Positions 1-8,442 of a stretch of DNA of 52,010 nt are shown here, piece by piece. The stretch's first letter is position 1. The number at the start of each line of letters is the position of its first letter. Origin of the DNA: Bacteroidota bacterium (GTDB lineage Bacteria; Bacteroidota; Ignavibacteria; Palsa-1295); contig JAUZOQ010000011.1 of the NCBI GenBank assembly GCA_030706385.1, positions 1 through 52,010 of the forward strand, written 5' to 3'. A program made the position numbers and the translations under genes. Below the pieces are notes generated by a model. It searched no databases and was not told the origin of the DNA. It was given only the letters and a program-made list of their open reading frames with translations.

Positions 1-594
1 AGACCGGCGACTCCTGGCGCTGGATATCAATTTGTGACACCGCCCGTCGTTAACGAGCTGCCCAGCGGAGACGAGACAATAGATTTCAATGTGTCGAATC
101 CGAATGCAGTCTTCTCTGCTCTTGAACCGATCGCCCAAGTCAACTTTGAAGCTGTAGTTTCAAAGGAATTGATCACGCCGTTCGTTATTTCGAACATCAC
201 GTTCTTCGATTCGAAGAATCAGTCCGTATGTTATGTGATCGCCGATACGCTTCCGGGTGTCTACGTTCCGCAGTATCTCTGCGGCGACACGACATTGCAT
301 AACTTCCTGAATAATAAGATGCCGACACGCATCAGTATGCTAACACCAAGTATTGTCGGCGAAGATGAGTCTCCGGTGCTCTACTACAGTGTGAACCGCA
401 ACGATGTGCCGATCAAGGTTGAGATCTTCAACGTTCTCGGCGAGCGCGTTCGCACGATCAAGAACAGCATGGGCCAGGCCGTTGGAAACTACAAGCTTCC
501 GGTCGGAACGATCGGTATGCAGAGTGGTACCTATACGGTTCGCCTGACGACACCTTCATCTTCTGAAACGGTAAACTTTATTATCCAGAAGTAG
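1..594 (+). CDS. Secreted protein, C-terminal part with type IX secretion sorting domain (5' end outside window)
   Basis: The reading frame is open from base 1 and stays open upstream of the first possible start (GTG at 34), so the gene begins before the window and only about 197 C-terminal residues are visible. The last 70 or so residues have the look of a type IX secretion system (Por) C-terminal sorting domain: a beta-rich stretch with VEIFNVLGERVRTI, a Gly-rich turn, SGTYTVRL and a final hydrophobic strand NFIIQK. Such a domain directs a protein with a signal peptide across the outer membrane for release or surface anchoring. The remaining visible part (SNPNAVFSALEPIAQVNFE and following) is beta-rich, and I do not recognise a catalytic domain in it. 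A terminator-like hairpin follows the stop, so it is probably the last gene of its transcript. Confidence 0.75.
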   Translation, partial: RPATPGAGYQFVTPPVVNELPSGDETIDFNVSNPNAVFSALEPIAQVNFEAVVSKELITPFVISNITFFDSKNQSVCYVIADTLPGVYVPQYLCGDTTLHNFLNNKMPTRISMLTPSIVGEDESPVLYYSVNRNDVPIKVEIFNVLGERVRTIKNSMGQAVGNYKLPVGTIGMQSGTYTVRLTTPSSSETVNFIIQK

Positions 595-614
595 GTTTAA
601 AGAGCGTAATTAAC

Positions 615-672
615 ACAAAGCGGGTATTCTGAAGATCTTCACAGATCAGCGGAATCCCCGTTTTGCGTTTTG
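615..672 (+). terminator. Hairpin between two secreted-protein genes, probable terminator
   Basis: CAAAGCGGGTATTC (616-629) pairs with GAATCCCCGTTTTG (652-665) over about 13 of 14 positions, around a 22-base loop. A T-rich but interrupted tail (GCGTTTTGT) follows. The long loop and impure T-run make this weaker than the other terminators here. Confidence 0.42.
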
Positions 673-704
673 TGGTATTTGTTCATTTACGGAAAGCGAT
701 TATT

Positions 705-2954
705 ATGAAAAAGACCATCTTCTTCGCAGCGTTTTTCCTTATTTTATCGGCAATTCAAGTTCGCGGCCAGATCTCCTACTGGCATCAGACAAGCGGTCCG
801 GAAGCCGGAACCCTCAGAGATATCACTATTGACTCCTCAGGCAGGGTTATCGTTTGGACAAGCGGTAGTGGCGTTTACCGAAGTCTGGATAACGGCACGA
901 CGTGGGAATTACTCAATAAAGGGCTTCCGCGTCTTAATATGGCCCGGGGAGCGGCCTTGCCAAGCGGATATTTATTTGCATACAATCTCGGCATTCACAA
1001 CCAGCTCTTCCGCCTTAATCAAAATGTAGCTGGTGCCCAATGGGAAGACATCACACCTGCCGATACATTTAAGGTTACGATCAACGATATTCTCGCAGAT
1101 CCAAACGGTACCATCTATCTTGCAACTTCTGAGCGAGGAGTACTCCGGTCCGATGATAATGGAAATACCTGGCTGCAGAAAAATGCCGGGCTGATCGATA
1201 CAAAACCTATCGATAAAGAAGCGGATCTTCTGGCCATCGACCGCAATTCGAACCTTTTTGTTGCCCTTGCCTATGGGACGATCTGGAGATCGGCAGATCA
1301 TGGCGATACCTGGACACAGCTACCGAAGCGTGATCCCGTAAAAGGTAATGTACTTTATGCCCTGGCTATTGCAGCCAACGGCAATGTCATCATCGGTAAT
1401 CACGCGATCAACTATGTTCAAGGCGGTCAGATCTTCGTCTCCCGGGATACGGGAAACTCGTGGGATTCCGTTTACCGACGCCCGGCAACGACTCAGGAAC
1501 AGAAGAATCAGATCGATAAGATTATTCTCCTTCCTGGCACAGATATCTTGTATGCGAACGTTCATGGACCTACGCTTCGCTCGTTAGATAATGGCATCAC
1601 GTGGGTTCCGATGGATACGGATAAACGCGGTGATGAAGTATTCTCCATGGCAGGTAAAGGCAACCGACTCTTTCAGATATGCGAACCTGATGGAATATTC
1701 CTTTCCGAGGATAACGGACTAAACTGGGATTCGAAGAATAAAGGACTCATCGCTCAATTCATGTGGGGGGTAGCACTCAATTCCAGAGGAGATATCTTCG
1801 GCATCACGGAATTCGGCCTACATCGTTCTACTGATAACGGAGATTCGTGGGAGCTTGAGCCCGAGTACGGCGAAACGTACGTCCCCAGTCTGTATATTAA
1901 TAGCAAAGATTTTCTCTATATCGGCACAGATCGCGGATTATTCCGATCGAAAGATAACGGACAGACACTGAACCAGCTTATTTTTAATCGCGATACGAGC
2001 CTGAAGAATAATACGATCAACCAGGTCGGAGAGAACGGCCAAGGAAAACTATTCTGCGCCAGTAATCGCGATACGATCGGATTTAGCTATTCTACCGATG
2101 ATGGGGATCATTGGATAAGAATTCGGAATCTTCCCGATACTGCTGCCATCATCAAGACATTTGCTTTTGCCAGTCGGGATACGATCTTGCTTGCCGGTAC
2201 ATCGATAGGGTTTACGAATTTCTATCGATCCGTCGATCAAGGGGCATTCTGGGAAGCGCTACCGAGTAGCATTCAGGCTGTATCGCAGGTGCTGATTCAT
2301 GGTGACGGGTCCTATCTTGCGCTTATCGGAGATGCAAATGGTGGTGTGTATCGTTCTAATGACGGAGCAAAGAATTGGGTGCAGATCTTTCCGCCTTCCG
2401 ATTTCCAACAGATATTCAATCAATACTTTTCGATGACGGTCGACGACGCAGGAAGTATCGTCGTCTGTACAGATAGCGGAATCTATCGCTCGGCAACAGG
2501 TGATACGCATTTTTCGCAGTGGTTCAATGTCAGCGGAGGATTGACGGCGCAGGATTTTCCGAATCATTACATCAGTGCATCGCAAGTCGCACAGAATCAT
2601 AAGACACACGTATTCTTTGCAGCATCGCGCGGCCTTGGCGTGTACCGCAGCATTCCGGGATTAGGTGTAAGTGCTGATGGTCGGACCGTGTTATCTCCTG
2701 TGCAAGTCGCAGTGTATCCGAATCCATCAACGGCTCAGGTGAATATCTCATTTCAACTGAAAGAGCGTGAGGATGTGAGACTCAACATCTACGATGTTAT
2801 GGGAAAACGCGTTCAATCGATTCTGAATGCGACACTGAATGAAGGAAAGTATTCGGAAGTATTCGATGGCTCGGCTCTTCCTTCGGGCAGTTACATGATC
2901 GTTCTTCAAGAAGGTGGCAGAGATCATACCAACTGGGTGACTATCACTCGTTAA
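705..2954 (+). CDS. BNR/Asp-box beta-propeller protein, type IX secreted
   Basis: About 749 residues. I start it at ATG 705 because this gives a clean signal peptide (MKKTIFFAAFFLILSAIQV... ending near VRGQ); the longer TTG start at 663 would place 14 extra residues before it. The mature part carries about a dozen Asp-box motifs of the form YRSxDNGxTW, for example YRSLDNGTTW, LRSDDNGNTW, WRSADHGDTW and HRSTDNGDSW. These mark the blades of one or two sialidase/VPS10-sortilin-like beta-propellers. No sialidase Arg triad is evident, so a catalytic role is not supported. The last 80 residues (VYPNPSTAQ, LNIYDVMGKRV, LPSGSYMIVL) are a type A type IX sorting domain. Likely surface-attached or released; ligand unknown. 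It stands alone, bounded by hairpins on both sides. Confidence 0.85.
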   Translation: MKKTIFFAAFFLILSAIQVRGQISYWHQTSGPEAGTLRDITIDSSGRVIVWTSGSGVYRSLDNGTTWELLNKGLPRLNMARGAALPSGYLFAYNLGIHNQLFRLNQNVAGAQWEDITPADTFKVTINDILADPNGTIYLATSERGVLRSDDNGNTWLQKNAGLIDTKPIDKEADLLAIDRNSNLFVALAYGTIWRSADHGDTWTQLPKRDPVKGNVLYALAIAANGNVIIGNHAINYVQGGQIFVSRDTGNSWDSVYRRPATTQEQKNQIDKIILLPGTDILYANVHGPTLRSLDNGITWVPMDTDKRGDEVFSMAGKGNRLFQICEPDGIFLSEDNGLNWDSKNKGLIAQFMWGVALNSRGDIFGITEFGLHRSTDNGDSWELEPEYGETYVPSLYINSKDFLYIGTDRGLFRSKDNGQTLNQLIFNRDTSLKNNTINQVGENGQGKLFCASNRDTIGFSYSTDDGDHWIRIRNLPDTAAIIKTFAFASRDTILLAGTSIGFTNFYRSVDQGAFWEALPSSIQAVSQVLIHGDGSYLALIGDANGGVYRSNDGAKNWVQIFPPSDFQQIFNQYFSMTVDDAGSIVVCTDSGIYRSATGDTHFSQWFNVSGGLTAQDFPNHYISASQVAQNHKTHVFFAASRGLGVYRSIPGLGVSADGRTVLSPVQVAVYPNPSTAQVNISFQLKEREDVRLNIYDVMGKRVQSILNATLNEGKYSEVFDGSALPSGSYMIVLQEGGRDHTNWVTITR

Positions 2955-2980
2955 GGGATAAACATTTATATGTCATTCAA

Positions 2981-3009
2981 AGAGACGCGCTACGGTGCGT
3001 CTCTTTTTT
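2981..3009 (+). terminator. Strong intrinsic terminator
   Basis: AGAGACGC (2981-2988) pairs perfectly with GCGTCTCT (2997-3004) around an 8-base loop and runs straight into six T residues. It ends the propeller gene. It also overlaps the stop codon of the convergent minus-strand gene (3008-3010), so it may serve both directions. Confidence 0.85.
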
Positions 3010-3955
3010 ATCCTAGAGATTCGATCCTTCTTTTGGCAACGTCGTATTCGGCAAGCAATCTCTTTACGACTTCATCGGCCGATATGATGTCTTTGATCAG
3101 GCCTGAAGATTGTCCCATCTCAAGTTCGCCTTGCTCGAGATCTCCTTCGAAGATCCCGTGCATTTCGCGCTTCTTCCCGAGCAGCTCGATCTCTTCTTCT
3201 TTCGTTGCTCCATGGGTAGAGGCATCGACCGTCTCCAGTGCAAACTGGTTTTTCTTCAATCTTACGGGAGCTACTTTCTTTAAGGTCAGAACTGTTGAGT
3301 TATCCTCGGCATCAAGAACGGCCTGCTTGTAGTTCGGATGAGAGCTGGATTCTATCGTGGTTGCAAAACGAGTACCGATCTGAACGGCTTGTGCTCCCAA
3401 AGCCAGAGCAGCAAGCATTTGACGGCCATCGGCAATTCCGCCGGCAGCAATAACCGGGATCTTTACTGCATCGACAACTTGCGGAACAAGGCAAAGAGTG
3501 GTGATCTCATCGAGGCCGTTATGGCCGCCGGCTTCGAAGCCTTCTGCTACGACGGCATCGCATCCTGCCTCTTCTGCTTTCAGAGCATGTTTAACACTGG
3601 CTACTACATGACAAAGAAAGCATCCTGCATCCTTGAGTTTTTGTGCATGGACTTTCGGATTGCCGGCGCTGGTAAAAACGATCGTGATCCCTTCTTCGAC
3701 CGTGACACGAATCAGTTCGTCGACATCACCGCGCATCAGCGGAATGTTCACTCCGATAGTTGCGGCAACTTCCGTGGCCTTCGCTTTGCGGATGTGTTCG
3801 CGCAGGAGATCCGGCCGCATCGAACCGGCGCCAATCAGGCCAAGCGCTCCGGCGCGTGCCGAGGCTACGGCAAGTTTCCAGCCGCTGGTCCAGACCATTC
3901 CAGCCTGAACGATGGGATAACGAATTCCGAGTTTCTGCGATAGGGGTGTTTCCAT
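3008..3955 (-). CDS. Nitronate monooxygenase / FabK-like FMN enzyme
   Basis: 315 residues from ATG 3955 (METPLSQKLG); the longer form begins at a TTG three codons upstream that lies almost on top of the promoter box. It is a TIM-barrel flavoprotein of the nitronate monooxygenase (2-nitropropane dioxygenase) superfamily. The N-terminal YPIVQAGM strand, the EGFEAGGHNG loop and the phosphate-binding segment IPVIAAGGIADG...GAQAVQIGTRF match the FMN-binding pattern of the family. Members either oxidise alkyl nitronates with O2 or, as FabK, reduce enoyl-ACP in fatty-acid synthesis. The two are hard to separate by eye; the length near 315 residues fits FabK as well as Npd. It is monocistronic, facing the propeller gene. 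It has a TTTG-N17-TATTTTTG promoter only 6 bases before its ATG. Confidence 0.82.
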   Translation of the reverse strand: METPLSQKLGIRYPIVQAGMVWTSGWKLAVASARAGALGLIGAGSMRPDLLREHIRKAKATEVAATIGVNIPLMRGDVDELIRVTVEEGITIVFTSAGNPKVHAQKLKDAGCFLCHVVASVKHALKAEEAGCDAVVAEGFEAGGHNGLDEITTLCLVPQVVDAVKIPVIAAGGIADGRQMLAALALGAQAVQIGTRFATTIESSSHPNYKQAVLDAEDNSTVLTLKKVAPVRLKKNQFALETVDASTHGATKEEEIELLGKKREMHGIFEGDLEQGELEMGQSSGLIKDIISADEVVKRLLAEYDVAKRRIESLG

Positions 3956-3961
3956 TTGTCT

Positions 3962-3990
3962 CAAAAATACGATGAATCGCGAAAGTCAAA
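3962..3990 (-). promoter_or_regulatory. Bacteroidetes-type promoter with leaderless-like spacing
   Basis: On the minus strand TTTG (3990-3987) lies 17 bases before TATTTTTG (3969-3962). This is an exact match to the Bacteroidetes -33/-7 pattern TTTG-N(17-23)-TAnnTTTG. The ATG of the flavoenzyme gene follows after only 6 bases (AGACAA), so transcription would begin at or within a few bases of the start codon. Confidence 0.6.
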
Positions 3991-4077
3991 GTGGTAAATG
4001 TGAACATCAGAATGTGAGTTTCAGAGTAACGAAGAAAGGGAAAGACTCCTTTTTGGCGGATGAAATGTTATTAGAGC

Positions 4078-4998
4078 GTGAAATACACGACTCTCGTACT
4101 CTTTATAGTTTTTTTCTCACTCCGTGCAAGTGCGCAGAACGGTTGGACAGTTCAAGTCTCGCCCTCACTGCGACATCTTTATGCAGTTCGCTTTCTCGAT
4201 GTCAATACCGGTACTGCCTGCGGTCTCGCTGGCGCGATATTTCATACAACCGATGGCGGAGCAAATTGGGCAGAGCAAACAAGCGGCGTCTTTAATCAGC
4301 TCAGAAGTATTTCGTTTACTTCTCGCCTGAATGGAGTCATTGTAGGTCGCGATGGCATTATCTTACATACGACCGATGGCGGTCACCAGTGGCATCAGCA
4401 AAAAAGCCCGGCAAACCTTATGCCGCTATTATCAACGTATTTCATCGATTCGCTGATCGGGTATGCCGTCGGCTGGTATGGGAATATTATCCATACGACC
4501 GATGCCGGAGTAAGTTGGGAACTACAGAAATGTGATGTGACGACGTTTCTCAGAGGCGTACAATTTGCCGATTATCGTGTCGGCTTGATAGTCGGTGAAA
4601 AGGGAACAGTGCTCCGAACCATAAATGCGGGAAGATACTGGGAGCCGCTTCCAAGCGAAACAACGGAAGATCTGACAAGTCTTTGTTTCATCAATAAGTC
4701 CATAGTCGTTGCCGTTGGAGATAATGGAACGATCATACGCTCTACTACGAACGGGTACCGTTGGAAATGCGTAGAAAGCCCTACGAAAAACAATCTTCGG
4801 GCTGTTTCTTTTTCAGGGCTCATCGGCACGATCGTCGGCGAAAACGGTACGATCCTTCGCTCCTCGGATGGCGGCCAGACTTGGAGAGATGAATCACAAA
4901 AGATGGGCACTCATCTGCTTGGAGTCCACCAGATTGACGCAAAACACGCGACGGTGGTTGGAGTCAATGGATTGATCCTCCGAAAAGACGAAAAATAG
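4078..4998 (+). CDS. YCF48/Hcf136-like beta-propeller, secreted
   Basis: 306 residues from GTG 4078, which gives an immediate signal peptide (MKYTTLVLFIVFFSLRASAQ, cleavage after SAQ). The body consists of about six repeats of the kind GxxGxIxHTTDGGxxW (IFHTTDGGANW, ILHTTDGGHQW, IIHTTDAGVSW, ILRSSDGGQTW). Each repeat is preceded by a strand such as VGRDG, VGWYG or VGENG. This is the pattern of the photosystem II assembly factor YCF48/Hcf136 family, which is widespread as secreted propellers in non-photosynthetic bacteria. There is no type IX tail, in contrast to the Asp-box protein upstream, so it is probably periplasmic or exported by another route. No partner gene is adjacent. Confidence 0.8.
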   Translation: MKYTTLVLFIVFFSLRASAQNGWTVQVSPSLRHLYAVRFLDVNTGTACGLAGAIFHTTDGGANWAEQTSGVFNQLRSISFTSRLNGVIVGRDGIILHTTDGGHQWHQQKSPANLMPLLSTYFIDSLIGYAVGWYGNIIHTTDAGVSWELQKCDVTTFLRGVQFADYRVGLIVGEKGTVLRTINAGRYWEPLPSETTEDLTSLCFINKSIVVAVGDNGTIIRSTTNGYRWKCVESPTKNNLRAVSFSGLIGTIVGENGTILRSSDGGQTWRDESQKMGTHLLGVHQIDAKHATVVGVNGLILRKDEK

Positions 4999-5096
4999 CG
5001 GATTCCGGCTTGAGAATGGCTCAATAAATCCGTGCGGACGATTTAGGCACATTTATTGTTCAATAGGGCTGTATCTCAATTGTACATTTTGACTTA

Positions 5097-6806
5097 ATGA
5101 GTAACGACACAAATACATCGCCTGAGCGGGCAGATGAAGGGCAGAACGAGCAAGTGACTGCCGCTGCGGCCCCGGCTGAGAATGCGCCGAATGCTCCGCC
5201 CCGCGATATCATAGCCGAGAGATTGGCTCAACGGATGAAGGAACGCGAAAGCGCCCGGCCGGCAGAATCACCTAAGTCGGAAGAGCCGACTGCCGAGGCC
5301 CCAAAGACTGAGCGTAGAGTGCTTGATTTTCAGCCTAAAACGACGGTCACTCCCGAAATCGAGTCTGCTGAAGCAGCGATTCCGATTCCAATGCCAGAGC
5401 CGATATCAGAATCTCTTGCTGAAACTACGGAAGCATTAGAGGCTACCGCCCCGGTAAGTGGGGCAGAAGCACCGAGAGAGGGACGCAGAGATCGTGACCG
5501 CGGCAGGAATCGTGATCGTGGCGACCGTCGGCCACCTCGTGAACCACGACCTGAGAGAAATTTGGAACAGGGCACTCCTTCACCACAGAGAGTTCAAGGT
5601 CAGCGCCCTCCGCGTCCGGAGAGAAGCGATAGGCCTGAGAGAAGCGACCGCGCAGAAAGAACGGATAGGCCCGATCGCAGTGAACGCCCCGAGCGCCGAG
5701 AAAGACCCGAGAGAGCCGAACGGCCCCCTCAAACTGAACGCGGTCCGCGCGAAGCGAAGCCGCCGATGCCGAAGACTCCCGATAACGCCTTTTCCCGTGC
5801 CAGATCGCTCGCTACGCAACTCGGAGTATCGGTCGTCATACCTTTGTATAACGAGCAGGATTCACTCCGTGAGCTCACCGCCGCTATACGAGAAGAGCTC
5901 TTTAAACTTTGCGAAAAGAACTACGAGATCATTTATATTAATGATGGCTCGACCGACCGCTCTCCTGAGATACTGAAGGATATCGTAGCTGGAACATCGA
6001 AGGTTACCGTGCTGACCTTCCGAAACAATCAGGGAAAATCTGCAGGACTCTCGGTTGGCTTCAAAGAAGCCAAATACGGAATCGTCATTACGATGGATGC
6101 CGATCTGCAAGACGATCCGAAAGAGCTGGTTAACCTTATTGCAAAACTTGAAGAGGGATACGATCTCGTTTCCGGTTGGAAGAAAAAACGTCACGATCCT
6201 ATCTCGAAGACCGTGCCATCGAAATTCTTCAATTCTGTTACGAGCTTTTTCAGCGGCATCAAACTGCATGATTTCAATTGCGGGCTAAAGGCCTATCGCA
6301 AGGAAGTCACGGATTCGCTTGATGTCTACGGAGAGCTTCATCGCTACCTTCCTGCCCTTGCGCACTGGCAGGGCTTTCGGGTAACGGAAATTCCTGTGCT
6401 TCACCATCCACGCCGGTTTGGAAAATCCAAATTCGGATCCAGTCGTTTTTTCAAAGGATTCTTAGACCTATTATCTATCGTGTTTACTAACCGCTACGGC
6501 AAACGGCCGCTTCATCTTTTTGGTACGATCGGCACACTTCTGACATTGATCGGCCTTGGTATCAACGTCTATGTCAGCATCGAGTGGGCGAATGGTATTC
6601 CGCTGTCGAACCGTCCGATCCTCCTGCTCGGAATATTGCTCATGATGGTCGGCGTACAACTGATCTCGATTGGATTGCTTGGCGAGATGATCGTCAAGAA
6701 TTCGGCGAAGGGGCATGAATTCCCGGTCATAAAAGATAAGCGCAAGCCACGTCCGGCCCGGCCCGGCGAGGAGCGCCGCAGAGGTCCCGCACCGATACGT
6801 CCGTAA
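5097..6806 (+). CDS. Family 2 glycosyltransferase (DPM/GtrB-like) with long disordered N-terminal extension
   Basis: 569 residues. Residues 1-240 are low complexity: Ala/Pro/Glu-rich at first, then (about 125-215) very rich in Arg, Asp, Glu and Pro with repeated RPER/SDR units. From residue 244 comes a standard GT-A glycosyltransferase: SVVIPLYNEQDS, INDGSTDRS, NNQGKSAGLSVGF, and the DXD-bearing MDADLQDDP. After it, HHPRRFGKSKFG and two membrane helices near 470-545 resemble polyprenyl-phosphate sugar transferases of the DPM1/GtrB/ArnC group. These load a sugar onto undecaprenyl phosphate at the inner membrane. The stop is 2 bases before the next gene, a GT9 enzyme, so the two are probably co-translated. 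A box TACATTTTG ends 5 bases before the ATG. The function of the head is unknown; it may bind nucleic acid, acidic lipid or a scaffold. Confidence 0.87.
   Translation: MSNDTNTSPERADEGQNEQVTAAAAPAENAPNAPPRDIIAERLAQRMKERESARPAESPKSEEPTAEAPKTERRVLDFQPKTTVTPEIESAEAAIPIPMPEPISESLAETTEALEATAPVSGAEAPREGRRDRDRGRNRDRGDRRPPREPRPERNLEQGTPSPQRVQGQRPPRPERSDRPERSDRAERTDRPDRSERPERRERPERAERPPQTERGPREAKPPMPKTPDNAFSRARSLATQLGVSVVIPLYNEQDSLRELTAAIREELFKLCEKNYEIIYINDGSTDRSPEILKDIVAGTSKVTVLTFRNNQGKSAGLSVGFKEAKYGIVITMDADLQDDPKELVNLIAKLEEGYDLVSGWKKKRHDPISKTVPSKFFNSVTSFFSGIKLHDFNCGLKAYRKEVTDSLDVYGELHRYLPALAHWQGFRVTEIPVLHHPRRFGKSKFGSSRFFKGFLDLLSIVFTNRYGKRPLHLFGTIGTLLTLIGLGINVYVSIEWANGIPLSNRPILLLGILLMMVGVQLISIGLLGEMIVKNSAKGHEFPVIKDKRKPRPARPGEERRRGPAPIRP
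5610..5726 (+). repeat. Degenerate codon-level repeats encoding RPER/SDR units
   Basis: Residues 172-210 of the GT2 protein are made of short, imperfect repeats of Arg-Pro-Glu-Arg and Ser-Asp-Arg. At DNA level these show as recurring GAGAGAAGCGA and GAACG(G/C)CC blocks. It looks like expansion within a disordered segment rather than a mobile repeat. Confidence 0.6.
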
Positions 6807-6808
6807 GA

Positions 6809-7891
6809 ATGTCCGGAAGCGCTTTGCTTATTCATGACGATTGCCGTCACTTTCGCGGCGATATTCCGTGCAAACCGAATAAAGAATTCGGAGTGCATTG
6901 CGATGGGTGCGAGTATTACGACAAGATCACCGAGAATATTCTAATCATTAAGCTCGGAGCTGCCGGCGATGTTCTGCGCACGACTCCGATCCTTCACACA
7001 CTCAAGGCTCAGCATCCACATGCACGTATCTGGTGGCTAACGCTTTCGCCGGAGCTTGTTCCTACGTCGCATGTCGATAAGATCCTGAAATGGAATACAG
7101 AGAATCTTGAAATTCTCTCCGCCCTGAAATTTTCACTTCTCTTCAATCTCGATAAAGATCATCATGCTTGCGCTCTTGCCAACCGGCTGGAGGCGAAAAA
7201 GAAGATAGGCTTCTTGCTCAGCCGGCTCGGTGTTTCCATGCCTGCCGATAAGAATGCGCTCGAGAAATACGAGACCGGAATTTTCGATGATGTGAGTATT
7301 GCCAATAGAAAATCCTATCCCGAAGAATTATTCGAAGTTTGCGGTTACAAATTTGCCGGTGAAAAATACATCTTAGATGCTCCGGCAGATATAAATTTTC
7401 CCGGATTGGATTCTTCCCGACCGATCGTCGGCATGAATACCGGAGCGGGAATACGCTGGACTTCGCGCCTATGGTCGACTGGGCATTGGGCTGAGCTGGC
7501 GAAGAAACTGCATGCGAAGGGGTTTAACGTTCTGCTCTTGGGTGGTCCTGATGAAGATGCGCGGAATAAAGAAATTCAGGATCTTTCCGGCGGCACAGCA
7601 CAATACATCGGATATTTTCCTCTGACGATATTTATCTCATTGGTCAATAAATGTTCGACGATCATTTCCGGAGTGACGATGGCTTTCCACATTGCCGTAG
7701 CTTTGGAAAAGAAGATCGTTCTTATCAATAATATTTTCAATAAGTATGAGTTCGGCGATCTCTATGGCCTCGGAACTGTGGTCGAACCTGATAAACCTTG
7801 TATCTGCTACTTCAGAGGCACCTGTATCAATAAAGAATATTTCTGCCTGGAGCATCTGCCGGTAGAAAAGGTACTACAGGCAGTTCTGTAA
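6809..7891 (+). CDS. Family 9 glycosyltransferase (heptosyltransferase-like) with N-terminal cysteine cluster
   Basis: 360 residues. From residue 43 the sequence ENILIIKLGAAGDVLRTTPIL is the hallmark N-terminus of GT9 (ADP-heptose:LPS heptosyltransferase-like) enzymes. The C-terminal GT-B half has VGMNTGAGIRWTSRLW, VLLLGGPDEDA and SGVTMAFHIAVAL. Family members transfer a nucleotide- or ADP-activated sugar to LPS core or related glycans. Two cysteine groups stand out: C12, C21, C31 and C34 in a 40-residue extension ahead of the Rossmann fold, and C331, C333, C339 and C346 at the end. The C-terminal group has counterparts in many GT9 proteins; the N-terminal one is unusual and could bind Zn or an Fe-S cluster (inference). 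It starts 2 bases after the GT2 gene and converges on a lipoprotein gene with a single base between the stops. Confidence 0.85.
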   Translation: MSGSALLIHDDCRHFRGDIPCKPNKEFGVHCDGCEYYDKITENILIIKLGAAGDVLRTTPILHTLKAQHPHARIWWLTLSPELVPTSHVDKILKWNTENLEILSALKFSLLFNLDKDHHACALANRLEAKKKIGFLLSRLGVSMPADKNALEKYETGIFDDVSIANRKSYPEELFEVCGYKFAGEKYILDAPADINFPGLDSSRPIVGMNTGAGIRWTSRLWSTGHWAELAKKLHAKGFNVLLLGGPDEDARNKEIQDLSGGTAQYIGYFPLTIFISLVNKCSTIISGVTMAFHIAVALEKKIVLINNIFNKYEFGDLYGLGTVVEPDKPCICYFRGTCINKEYFCLEHLPVEKVLQAVL

Positions 7892-7892
7892 G

Positions 7893-8324
7893 CTACTTCT
7901 TTTTGCTTGGAGATACGATACTTGACACTCCTTGGGCCATGGTGTCGATGCCTCCAACGATGGCATCCTTCATTCTTCCCCAGCTTCCTACAGCTTCATC
8001 CTTCGGTTCATTCAGCTTTGCCTTGAGGGCTGCGGCGCGCTGCTTCACTTCCTCGCGGCGTTTCATATCTACTCTATAGTGAGGATTCGTCGCTTTCATT
8101 CGGGCATCGTAGGCATCGAGAGAATCCTGCAGTGCCTGGATTCTGGCGTTGGCATCGGCTTTGAATGCCTTCCAAGCCTCGGCCTGATCTTTCATGGAGT
8201 CTTTTGGAGCCACCGCAGCAGCAATGCTATCTTTATTCTCTGCCGGCGGGTTGGCGACTTTCTTGCAACCGTAAGTTAGGGAGGCTGCGATCAATATGGT
8301 AATGGTTAGGTAGTTATACTTCAT
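7893..8324 (-). CDS. Small lipoprotein with helical, probably coiled-coil body
   Basis: 143 residues. The N-terminus MKYNYLTITILIAASLTYGC is a type II signal peptide with lipobox LTYGC, so the mature protein is a lipid-anchored envelope protein. The rest is rich in Lys, Ala, Asp and Glu, with heptad-like stretches (KAFKADANARIQALQDSLDA, RREEVKQRAAALKAKL) that suggest a helical rod or coiled coil. The C-terminal segment has KDAIVGGIDTMAQG and ends SPSKKK. I do not recognise a family. It lies after pcrA on the same strand, with a gap of 118 bases in which I see no clear signal. Confidence 0.7.
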   Translation of the reverse strand: MKYNYLTITILIAASLTYGCKKVANPPAENKDSIAAAVAPKDSMKDQAEAWKAFKADANARIQALQDSLDAYDARMKATNPHYRVDMKRREEVKQRAAALKAKLNEPKDEAVGSWGRMKDAIVGGIDTMAQGVSSIVSPSKKK

Positions 8325-8442
8325 TGTAATGAATAGTTTTGGTTTGGTAAAAACAACAACGTCATATATACGAAGTATTTAGCAGATCGGATGTTGGCGG
8401 GGAATGGGCTGCATGCTCCCAGATCAGAGGATAGGGGATGAC

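Noticed and set aside
705..2954. Sialidase call for the Asp-box protein
   Set aside because: Asp boxes alone only show a propeller fold; the Arg triad and catalytic Tyr/Glu are not evident.
5458..5976. 172-codon frame overlapping the GT2 gene in another phase
   Set aside because: It mirrors the Arg/Glu-rich repeats of the GT2 head read out of phase; no ribosome-binding site, and the overlapped frame has clear GT2 motifs.
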